From assembly GCA_015039365.1 (NCBI GenBank), contig WION01000138.1, positions 1 through 64,000 of the forward strand: a stretch of DNA of 64,000 bases, written 5' to 3'. Below, piece by piece: positions 54,936 to 64,000 of the stretch; the first letter of the stretch is position 1; each line of letters begins with the position of its first letter. The notes beneath the pieces are model-generated. The model was not told the DNA's origin. It saw nothing but the letters and a program-made list of their open reading frames with translations, and ran no database searches. Both the position numbers and the translations under genes were made by a program. The stretch comes from Amanita rubescens. Taxonomy: Eukaryota; Basidiomycota; Agaricomycetes; Agaricales; Amanitaceae.

Positions 54936-56059
54936 TCAGCACTGAGCGGGTGAGAAAGTGGAATAGCGTGACTTAGATTTACCAAAGATAGCGATATGAT
55001 CGCCCTGAGTCTGGCGCAACTCGTGGCACAACCTGAAACACCTTTATGCGGATAAGATTTTACTTCATTCGTGTAAGCTGCTACTACATACATACCTACC
55101 AAGCGAAACCCTGAATCATAATAGTACCAGCCGGCTCAAATCACTCGCAGGCTTGAATATACACATTCAACCATACTCGCGCCTTTCTGTATTATCCTCT
55201 TTTCCTCTTTTGTTACGCACCGGTGCAGCACAACGCCGCAGCTTTCGGCCATCCATCCCGATCACAAAAAGTTGAAGATTGGCAGGGTACTATGCATACC
55301 CCAGAGGATCGCGAGGTAGGAGTCCATGCTATAGTATAACGAGATGACTGACCGCGACCCAAATATTGTGATCTGGCCCGTAACGTTCCAGAAAGAACCG
55401 ACTCAATTGCAAGTGCATCTTCAGCCGCGAGGATGCAAAGAGATACGAGCCTGCAGAATTACCCTGCCCTAAGCTCCTTACGCTAAACAATTAATTCCAT
55501 TCTGGGATGTGTACACTATCGTTCATGGAAATAGGTGCGTAGTAGGATAATAATGGCGGGTACAAGTTTTGCTTTCCGGTTCCGAGCGCACATGTGTTGA
55601 TACTTACCCTTCGGAACCGAAGGTTAAACGGGTGAGTTTTCCAGGAACGTGAAGAACACATCTTATGATCTTCATGACAGGCACTAACCGGAACTCCGAT
55701 TCGTTCGCCATTTGGACGCTAGGCATCTGCCGAGGGTTGTGACCGTTGATACCCGGCGATTGCTGATGCAGATGTACCAGAATTCTTGAACGGCGAATGC
55801 AGGAATGAAAAGCATAGAAAGTTGGGTACAGCCTGAGCCTTGGGATGTCTGCGGTTCACTTGTGGAGAAGGCAAAGGCAGTGCAGTGCGATAGTATTCAA
55901 GTCACCAGCATCTCTGGGGCTCACAAATGCTATATGTATTTCAATATATTCCGTACACATTATTAACCCTTAAGGGGTGCGCTAAACATAAATCTCGGCT
56001 ATCTGCTCTTGTTCGTTCGTTCTCCAGACCAGCTTTCCTGACGCTTCTCGTATCTCGAC
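54936..56059. other. intergenic, no gene recognised
   Basis: Promoter side of the TLDc gene and 5' side of the gene at 56060. A TATATGTATT stretch lies near 55930. Confidence 0.4.
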
Positions 56060-56489
56060 ATGCCATTCCGATTCGACTGTGGATATTATGTGCAGCAAGA
56101 GTACATTAAGCCGTTTGTTATGACACATCATGAAGACGATTATTGCTCTATCGCCCTGGCGGTGGATGCCAGTATGTGGTGGTTAAATCTACCTCCCCAA
56201 ATACGTCGCACTATTCCTATGCCAGACAGTGCGTATCGTTTTTGCCATTCCTATTTTCCGCAACGATAGTCCTAATACGCGCCTATTTGTTTCAGTGTAT
56301 GTAGATGACCCAAACAAAACTTACGACGATGGTGTCATTTATATACGAACGCGGCGTGCAGTTGCCGCTCAGCAAATTGAAGAGTTGAGCGAGACAGACG
56401 TTGATAGGGCGTTCAAGAATAATTTTTTACTAGCGATGGGGAAGAGGTTCGATCCGAAAGAGTTGACATTCCTCGTAAAACGCCACTAG
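56060..56489 (+). CDS. hypothetical protein, two exons
   Basis: Exons 56060-56228 and 56296-56489 join through a 67-bp GT-AG intron to give 120 residues. The junction gives P-D-M-Y-V-D-D-P. Text such as DDYCSIALAVDASMWWLNLP, IRRTIPMPDM and GVIYIRTRRAVAA is well ordered and not low complexity, which supports a real protein. The C-terminus is basic. No signal peptide or known motif. Family unknown. Confidence 0.55.
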
Positions 56490-56621
56490 GATCTGTCATT
56501 TACCTCAGACATAGGCTTGTGACTACCCCGAATATGTACAATACTAGAATGTTGCCAAGATATATATACTCAGAATCATCCTCATGTCCGGAACGTAGAA
56601 ATGTTTGACTTTCGATGCATA

Positions 56622-57333
56622 TCAAGCGCATCCTATGAATTGACTCGAGCGAGCGATGGCTAGTGACAACGATGCATGGGATTCAACACGCCATGCGACG
56701 AACGCGTCGAACATGGAAGGATTCGACATCGTCATGACAACTGGCACCCTCTTCGGCAGGAGGATCCCGCTCACCGGCCCGACGGCGAGTAACCAGAAAG
56801 CTTCTTCCGAATCTTCGAGACGACGCGGGTCGTGGGCCAGGCGAACGTTGTGCAGTGTAATGGACTCGATAACAATGATCTCGTTGCCCTCGTCAAAGAT
56901 CAAGGGCTGGCCATTTTTTGAGGATCTTGAGCGCAGAGACGTAAGGCTGGAGTTTCTCAACGCGCCATTCATAGGTCGCTGGCAGAAGGAATGAATTAGT
57001 GTTCCGGGCGCGATTCTGCGTCCTCTGAAGCGCGCGGGCTTAATGTTTTCCTGTTGAGAGCATCGGTGGTACAACGAGGAAATGAATATGGATTGACTTT
57101 GCTTGCCTCGTTTCCCCTTCACCTCGATAGCCTGTATACTTGGTTTTGTCCGATACAGAGTCACACTCTTCGGATCCATTGCTCTCATTCCCTTTCGCCC
57201 TGTTCGACTTCTTCTCTTCAGTGACGCTGTGGGTCGAAATGATGGAGAAGGCGCGCTTGCGACCCTTTTTTGGCGGCGACAGTGCACGAGCGTGACAGTC
57301 GCACCATTCAGTACGGTCTTTTAGAACTTTCAT
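56622..57333 (-). CDS. possible h ypothetical gene, perhaps damaged
   Basis: A first exon (57333 to about 57123) codes for a Lys/Arg-rich start (MKVLKDRTEWCDCHAR) and ends at a GT donor. Downstream, readable protein text occurs in different frames: ATYEWRVEKLQPYVSALKIL at about 56970-56905, then FDEGNEIIVIESITLHNVRL at about 56893-56830. This suggests one gene with unrecognised introns or frameshifts. It diverges from the gene at 57359 with only 25 bp between the start codons. No family recognised. A single open frame (57287-56622) covers most of it but mixes these pieces. Confidence 0.35.
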
Positions 57334-57358
57334 GCCTCATTGATCTTCTGCATCAACC

Positions 57359-58151
57359 ATGCGTCGCGCTTCCACTGCAGTCGGCTTCGTTGAAGACATG
57401 GCGCAAAAACAGATCAGATACGAAACCATCTTTGGAGAACAGGCCGAAGTGCTTAGATCAGACCTACCCAAGTTCGAAGCAGCCATGGCGCAACTCCAGA
57501 AGTCACCCCTGGTTGCGAAACGCGGTCAACGCTGGGAACCCACACAAGATAATGTTGATGAATATCTTGCGCGCTGTGATGAAACTTGTCATTTAGTGCC
57601 TCGGGACTTCGACGAGTTGAGTTTTTTCACAAGGCTGCTAAAGGTTTTACCATCTAACATATTCAGTCGCGTTAAAATCTTGCATGCAGCTCATGCGGCC
57701 CTCATGTGCCTTGTAACCTGCAAGATTGCACAGCAACACGACAGGGTTCAGTTGGCGATCTTGAAGAGGCATAACGAGTTAGCGTGAATAATCCAGCTCA
57801 ACGACCCTGTCCTGTATTCTACATCTCACGATAATTTACAGGATGTCTGTACACCCTACTCCTCCCATCCAGGGCAATCGTGAGGCACCTCTCTCCAAGC
57901 CAGTGGTTGAGCCGAGGCACATCACTGCCGAGGAGCTTCGACTATTCCGGGATCCAGAAAATCTGCACGGGAAGCAATTTGTTCTCTCGGCTAACGACGA
58001 TTCTGGGATGTACGAGGTTATTGGCTACTCCAGGAAGCGGGACAGGACGGTTGAATACGACGTGCTCTTCGACGATTGTGGGGACCCTATCATGGTGAAT
58101 GCGAGAGAGATGATGGCAATGCTGGAGGACAGTCTTTACCTACCCGCTTGA
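57359..58151 (+). CDS. hypothetical protein, two exons
   Basis: Exons 57359-57783 and 57842-58151 give 244 residues through a 58-bp intron. The N-terminal half is helical and charged (VEDMAQKQIRYETIFGEQAE, DLPKFEAAMAQLQKS). The C-terminal half has a compact segment (GKQFVLSANDDSGMYEVIGY, VEYDVLFDDCGDPIMVNARE) like a small beta-barrel domain; a chromo- or Tudor-like fold is possible but not shown. No signal peptide. Divergent from 57333. Confidence 0.65.
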
Positions 58152-59163
58152 ATTTAATGACTCGTACTTACTATCTGTTCGGATTACGTCCGAATCCGGC
58201 TCGCCATGCATGGTCCGAACCGAAACACGAGGATGTCAGCAGGCCATTCCGCAAAGACCATGTGAGCATCAGTCGTAAGAACTTGGGGGGTGCTCTTGAT
58301 ACCGTGACATGATCACCATACGCTACGCGTTCTGCCATTCACGGACATTCAAGGGGTGAGATTCTCAGAAGATTTCTCGGCCTGCTTGACGCCCCGGCTG
58401 ACGTCCTCCCATAGTAGCGCTCCTTCGCGTCGCAGAACGCTGGAATTCCACTTCGCAAACCAAGTCTCGCTCTATATGTAACTGTATGTTTTGCGCTTGG
58501 CCCACACTCCTGCTTCAAATCGAATTTACCGCTTCTTGGGCTTGCCAGTGGTCAAGAACAAAAAGGCTAAGGATTGGGAACGTATTTCCGACGCGTACAC
58601 AGGCTCAAAAATTAATCTGAAGTCGTGCTACCAGGAGATCAGTAACCGATTTATATCACATTCGATAAAAGCCCGCCATCCGCGGAACTTCATGCGCTAT
58701 TCGTTGAAATTGCAATCGCTCCCTCTCCGTTTGAGGCTTTCAATCGAGGTCGAGAGGTTGTGTTCTCAGAATGGGTGCAATAATTCAGAGACTGGAGGCG
58801 CGACATGCGTTTAGAACGGCCCTTGGTGTAAAGGATAAGGCCGCAAACACCGATATTAAACTCGCAAGAGCCTTATCAGGCTCCTTAGCTACATATATTT
58901 AGAATACTAGAGTACTTAAGCCGAGCTTGTACTCGTTACTGTAGGACTTTCCAAAACCTTTGACTACGCATTTCCCTCGCGTGATCTCTCTCTCTCTCTC
59001 GGGAATCCTCCGCTGGAAACTTATCACCTCGTGCAACCACGAAGATAATCTAAGTCTTCACATTTTTTTGCGTATAAACTACTCTTAGAATCCTACAGGC
59101 CTGATCATAGCCTCAAAACAAACCAAAACAACATCAAAAAAAATTTCTCTGCGCTCACCGACA
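58152..59163. other. no secure gene
   Basis: A plus-strand frame around 58491-58814 has mixed protein-like text (KDWERISDAYTGSKINL) but no clear start. A (TC)n run is at about 58985-59000. Low support. Confidence 0.3.
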
Positions 59164-60077
59164 ATGACAATGAGAAGAACTACAAAACCAGTCGACAGCG
59201 ACCTTCGTGCCATGCCCAGGAACCTGGCCAAGGAACTAGAGATAGCAACCAATCGCCACAAGTCGTGCTACCAGACACGTGGCCCAATCCGATGTAGGTT
59301 CTTCCACTAACGACCTAGATAATAAATGGGGCCACGACGGCGACGGTGACGATCCTGAAAATCCGAGACAGACGCTCAGTGGACAGGCGTGACAGGAGCC
59401 GGTACACAACTCCGGCTCGTTGAATCGACACATCGCCGACCTTTACTGCCACGTCACGCATATCGTAGAAGAACTTGACAATCCAAACGAGTCTCAACTC
59501 ATGACACCAGTGCTGGAGAATTCGACACGACAATTCTCCAAGGACATTTCCCACTTGAGCAGTGAGCTCGTGGAAGAGGAGTGGCGCTCGGGCGGCGAGC
59601 TCGCCCACAACAACTCTCGCTTGAGCGGTGAGCTCGCGACTAGGGACTTGAGCGGGGAGCTCGTCCCCGAGAAGTATCGCTTGAGCGGTGAGCTCGCGAC
59701 TAGGGACTCGAGCGGGGAGCTCGTCCCTGAGAAGTATCGCTTGAGCGGTGAGCTCGCGACTAGGGACTCGAGCAGCGGGCTCGCCCCCGAGGAGTTATCA
59801 GCCCACTTGAGTAATAATCTCGTGGCTAAATCCGGGGTCGACCTGGAGGGCGGGTCTCTCCGCCCCGACCTAAGCCGACGACGAGGCTCAACTGGGACCC
59901 CTTGATAACCAACTGAGTGAGGATGACTATAAACTTGAATACTTCCCCACTCAGGCGAGCCTCGAACCTCCTTGTTTACCCGAAATTGATACCAGTGATG
60001 ACGAAGACCTGGTAGTAAACTACGAGACATGTCTGATACGGAATATAAACAAATTCATGTTATGGCTGTCGTACTAG
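59164..60077 (+). pseudogene. decayed gene of unknown function
   Basis: An ATG at 59164 opens MTMRRTTKPVDSDLRAMPRN and runs about 40 codons (LAKELEIATNRHK). The next frame continues with acidic text (SDVGSSTNDLDNKWGHDGDG), interrupted by TGA at about 59388. It goes on through the 60-bp repeats to about 59900, and after one more frame change ends with DDEAQLGPLDNQLSEDDYKL and an acidic tail to TAG 60075-60077. The consistent acidic coding style on the plus strand across these breaks suggests one gene broken by at least three lesions (two shifts, one stop). Family unknown. Confidence 0.45.
59561..59800 (+). repeat. 60-bp minisatellite (20 codons)
   Basis: The unit containing TTGAGCGGTGAGCTCGCGAC repeats with an exact 60-bp period at about 59620, 59680 and 59740, and in degenerate form before that. 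As protein it reads LSGELATRD.SGELVPEKYR. The period is a multiple of three, so it grew in a coding context. Confidence 0.85.
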
Positions 60078-60860
60078 AGCTTGGAGACGAAAATACAAAA
60101 AAGGGAGCCTCGTCTCCTAGGCTAACTACTGAAATGGAGGGCGAGACTATTTATGAACGAAAAGGAAAGAACGTTGACCCCTCGAGACCGGTCCGCGCGT
60201 CACAAAAGGAGGACTCGAGGATGTCCATATTGTCTGCCCCGATCATGATGGTGATCAGCCGCCTCATCCATATATAGTAACCCACACCGTCCATCGCAAG
60301 CACGGTAAACACCACAAGCATCACGGACGTAGCAAAGGCCTCTTCTTATTACTATTAGTAAGCTCAGCCCAATTTGTTTTTCCACGATCAGCTGACATGC
60401 CCGTATGTAAGTGGAACAATTTGTCTTCCTTTGTTTCACCTCCTTCTTTCATAGCTGGCACGTCGACTTGCATCATGGGCTCTGACCAAGGACTAGCACC
60501 TATCGGATCCTATCGCATTCTTGCGTCGAGCACCAATGCATAACCCTGTTCACTGCACTGAAGGTCCTCAATTGCGCAAATGGACGCTTACGACAAGCAG
60601 TAATCACACACCATACTTGATGCACAATATGATCTTGAGGCCGCCGTGGGCTTCGTATGCGCATCACCGCTTGCCCTGCACAAAGAGGGATATGAGATGT
60701 CTAGGGTATCCGTCGTGTCCTTCATGCTCACGCGTGGCAGGGCATCCCAGTGGTAGAATTATAATATTCGTACCCAGACATGGACGAAAAAAGATCAAAT
60801 GAACGTGAACAGTTATCACGGATCGAAAGTATCTTGGATCTTAGATATCCGATTAGATTC
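60078..60860. other. no gene recognised
   Basis: Short frames only, leading into the satellite array. Confidence 0.4.
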
Positions 60861-62080
60861 CTGACAGGCGATGGTCGTTTGTGGTACACGAGAACGTTTG
60901 CTTTCGGCTTCGTTTATCGGTACCGCTCTTGCTTGCAAGCCGGCGCGTCTCCTGCGGAGTCTTGTCCAGACATGGACGAAAAAAGGACGTAGATCTCGAT
61001 GACTATGACCTGAAGATTCCCAACAGGCGATGGTCGTCTGTGGTACACGAGAGCATTTATTTTCAGTCTCGTTTATCGGTACCACGCAAGACGGCGCGTC
61101 TCCCGGAGTCTCGTGTCCAGACATGGACGAAAAACAAATGAATTCAATTAAGATTCCTGACAGGCGATGGTCGTTTGTGGTACACGAGAACGTTTGCTTT
61201 TCGGCTTCGTTTATCGGTACCGCTCTTGCTTGCAAGGCGACGCATCTCCTGCGGAGTCTAGTGTCCAGACATGGACGAAAAAAGGACGTAGATCTCGATG
61301 ACTATGACCTGAACAGACTCCTAACATGCGATGGTCGCCCGTGGTACACGAGAGCGTTTGTTTTCAGTCTCGTTTATCGGTACCGCCCTTGCTTGCAAGA
61401 CGGCGCGTCTCTCGGAGTCTCGTGTCCAGACATGGACGATGGTCGCCCGTGGTACACGAGAGCGTTTGTTTTCAGTCTCGTTTATCGGTACCGCCCTTGC
61501 TTGCAAGACGGCGCATCTCTCGGAGTCTCGTGTCCAGACATGGACGAAAAACAAACGAACGTGAACTGTTATCACGAATCATGGATCTTGGATCTTGATG
61601 ATCCAATTAGATTCCTGACAGGCGATGGTCGTTTGTGGTATTCGAGAACGTTTGCTTTCAGCTTCGTTTATCGGTACCACTCTTGCTTGCAAGGCGGCGC
61701 GTCTCCTGCGGAGCCTAGTGTCCAGACATGGACGAAAAAAGGACGTAGATCTCGACGATGACAATTGTCTCACAGGCGATGGTCGTTTGTGATACACGAG
61801 AACGTTTGCTTGCACCCTCGTTTATCGGTACCCGCTCTTGCTTAGAAGGCGGCGCGTCTCCTGCAGAGTCTACTGTCCAGACACGGACGAAAAAAGACCA
61901 AGTGAACAGTGAACAGTTATCACGGAACGAAAACATCATGGATCTTGATGACTACGATGATCTAAATGGATTCTTGACAGGCGATGGTCGTTTGTGGTAC
62001 ACGAGAACGTTTGCTTCCAGCCTCGTTTATCGGTACCGCTCTTGCTTGCAAGACGACGCGTCTCCTGCGGAGTCTTAAAT
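60861..62080. repeat. irregular satellite array, eight copies
   Basis: A core of about 120 bp starting GGCGATGGTCG and ending CAGACATGGACGAAAAA occurs eight times, with GATGGTCG at 60870, 61029, 61166, 61330, 61438, 61624, 61778 and 61983. Spacings run from 108 to 205 bp because linkers differ: some carry GTAGATCTCGATGACTATGA, others GAACAGTTATCACGG. Each core is open in some frame but the frame changes between copies, so I read it as non-coding. Confidence 0.85.
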
Positions 62081-62210
62081 GACCTATGCCAGTCTAATGG
62101 TGCATGTGTCACGGTCCAGAATGGATATAACGATGACGGTCTCAAATGACCTATGCCAGTCTAATGGTGCATGTGCCACAGTCCAGAATGGATATAACGA
62201 TGACGATTCA
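62077..62210 (+). repeat. 67-bp tandem duplication
   Basis: AAATGACCTATGCCAGTCTA begins at 62077 and again at 62144; the two units differ at only a few bases. The unit is not a multiple of three. Confidence 0.85.
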
Positions 62211-63273
62211 TATGATTTCATTGAAATTATACGTTCAAAATCTACACCATATACCTTAGCTCGTAATGAGTTTAAGGTAGCGGCAGGGGTTTTCCTCGTA
62301 ATGCATGCCTTCGGGGTGCATTTGATGCATGGCTTGCGAGCATGCATCGAGGTCCGCACAATTTTTTGCGTTTGTCTTCTTCGCGAAGACTTTTGTTACC
62401 TTGTATACTTTAGAGCTTGTAATAGACGTCCTAAAATTGAAGTTATTGTCATATTGATTATTAGTGCGCGGCGAAGGAGGATTTGCACAGGGTCTTACCT
62501 GAAAAGTTTTCCACCATTTGAACAAGATGGGTAACGGCAGTTACTACACTCATTCGACAGCAACTTGTTCCTAGGCGCGCTTGCTTTATTGGGTTCTCCG
62601 CGTGGATAGGTATCCGAGAACAGATGAATCCAAAGAAGCCATGTCTTGAGAAGCAGTATTCTTGAGTGTTTCTTATCGTCGGCCAAGGATTTGAGAATAT
62701 CTCCAAAGGTGAGCGCTTTGTCACCATGGCGAGATCAGGCACTTTGAAACAAGTCCGAGGCTATGCTTTACAGAGTTATTCTGATACGCAGGGGCGGCGG
62801 CAAGCTTCTTGATTGCTCAGCTCAAGTACAATTGCTGACAAAAAACATCACTGGCCCTTGATCATCATTGCCGACGCCGATCGCTGCCTTTCAATTGCCG
62901 ATTGCGCGATTGCGTCGCGACTCGGGAGATTAAATTACTGCTTCAGTTCAGCAGTGGGTGATGTATTTACCTGCCGAATCGGACGCTGAACCTGCTGCTC
63001 CCGACTCTACCCTTATCATCTCGCTCTCGTATACACATGTTCAATGCAATGTAAAACCTTGCAGCCCACGAACTTTGTATAATATGTCCCGCGACTCGGA
63101 GTGAAGCTCGGTTACTCAGCATCCCACAACGCAATGCGGTAAGCGTACATGCTGATCTCGTCTAACTATTGTCTGACTCAGGGATTATTCATCGTCGCAA
63201 GACGATAACCATGTATATAAAGACTATTCATTCTTCGGAGCGCGGAAGCGAACTGCATTCACCCCTACTGCAA
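62211..63273. other. no gene recognised
   Basis: Frames here (plus to 62534; minus 62742-62461) show no family. A G+C-rich promoter-like region precedes the flavin oxidoreductase gene. Confidence 0.35.
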
Positions 63274-64000
63274 ATGTCGATTCCCAAGCTATTTCAACCC
63301 TTCAAACTTGGAAACCTTCATCTCCAACATCGTGTTGTTCATGCTCCTTTGACACGTTTCAAGGCCACGAAGCGGGGCCATGCGCAAATCCAACCGATGG
63401 TGGGGGAGTATTACGCTCAAAGGTCAAGCACACCAGGGACATTCATCATCGGAGAGGCAACCTTTATCCACGAGAAAGTCGGAGGCTATTACAACGTCCC
63501 GGGTATCTGGACTGATGAACAAATAGAATCATGGAAACAGGTCAGTTCCCATTTACCCGCATTTCCTGGGCAGTTTTAAATTTGGATTAAGGTGACTTCC
63601 GTCGTGCACGGGAATGAATCTTTCATGTTTTGCCAATTATGGGCTCTTGGCCGTGTTGCTGAGCCCTGGGTTCTCAAGGAGAAGAACCTCCCCTACACCG
63701 CGCCATCTCCAACTGAGTACCCAGACGAAGATTTTGGCGTCCTCCCGCGAGAATTGACAGTTGACGAAATCAAAGATATCGTCCAACTATATGCCCAGGC
63801 AGCAAAAAATGCAGTTTTCAAAGCCGGTTTCGACGGAATCGAAATCCACGGAGCGAACGGATATCTCGTTGATCAGTTCTTGCAAGACATGACGAACTTG
63901 CGCACGGATGAATACGGTGGTAGCATTGAAAACCGCAGCAGATTCGGCTTAGAAGTTGTTGACGCTGTCGTTGATGCTGTCGGTCCAGAGCGGGTGGGTA
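63274..64000 (+). CDS. Old Yellow Enzyme family NADPH:flavin oxidoreductase, 5' part
   Basis: Exon 63274-63540, a 51-bp intron, then exon 63592 to the window end (3' incomplete; 225 residues visible). It matches the OYE TIM-barrel: start SIPKLFQPFKLGNLHLQHRV, APLTRFKA, VGEYYAQRSS, QLWALGR (relatives usually have QLWHLGR), the catalytic-pocket motif H-G-A-N-G-Y-L-V-D-Q-F-L-Q-D, and T-D-E-Y-G-G-S-I-E-N-R-S-R-F. These FMN enzymes reduce alpha,beta-unsaturated carbonyls with NADPH. The start ATG gives the normal short N-terminus; an upstream in-frame ATG at 63211 would add 21 unlikely residues. Confidence 0.93.

Noticed and set aside
61030..61761. 243-codon plus frame across the satellite array
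   Set aside because: Corresponding peptides appear in different frames from copy to copy, so it is the by-product of a repeat whose period is not a multiple of three.
62868..62900. ATTGCCGACGCC resembling the dispersed repeat
   Set aside because: Only about 12 bp match and the flanks diverge at once.

Overview
The window reads as nuclear DNA of a filamentous basidiomycete, most likely an Agaricomycete. Genes are cut by many 45-65 bp introns with GT(R)NGT donors and YAG acceptors. The families are also typical of that group: HNH_2 nuclease, NACHT-type NLR, F-box, a 7-TM protein, Fic, expanded MFS and DMT transporters, and many secreted G1 (glutamic) peptidases. I saw no tRNA, rRNA, CRISPR array or intact transposon.

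Layout. 1-8.2 kb: a 5' partial secreted His-rich protein, two small related ORFs, an HNH_2 nuclease gene and a small membrane protein, with a dispersed repeat between them. 8.3-11.4 kb: a frameshifted G1 peptidase pseudogene and a damaged Fic (AMP-transferase type) gene. 12.0-14.7 kb: a small secreted protein and an intact G1 peptidase. 15.3-18.7 kb: a Ctr copper transporter followed by a ferric/cupric reductase, a plausible copper or iron uptake pair. 20.9-24.3 kb: a 7-TM protein, then a truncated NACHT gene abutting an F-box fragment.

24.4-45.3 kb is the centre of interest. It holds nine more G1 peptidase genes, all with three exons and conserved splice positions, plus eroded relics at 42.1-42.4 kb. 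Inside it, a block of about 5.3 kb (a DMT/EamA transporter plus a convergent pair of G1 genes) is present twice in tandem (about 26.5-31.7 and 32.9-38.4 kb). In the second block the transporter has a nonsense codon and lacks the TATA box. With the genes at 8.3 and 13.8 kb there are ten intact-looking G1 genes, one clear pseudogene and relics. This is a birth-and-death cluster of secreted acid peptidases.

46.3-54.9 kb: two tandem 13-exon MFS transporters (DHA1-like), then a long TLDc/OXR1-type gene with an unusually large low-complexity N-terminus. 56-64 kb: genes of unknown function, a decayed gene with a 60-bp minisatellite, an irregular satellite array (60.87-62.08 kb), and the 5' part of an Old Yellow Enzyme type flavin oxidoreductase that runs off the end.

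How parts may work together: the G1 enzymes should be secreted and digest protein at acid pH. The MFS and DMT carriers and the Ctr/FRE pair would serve nutrient and metal handling. This functional linkage is inference from family and proximity only.
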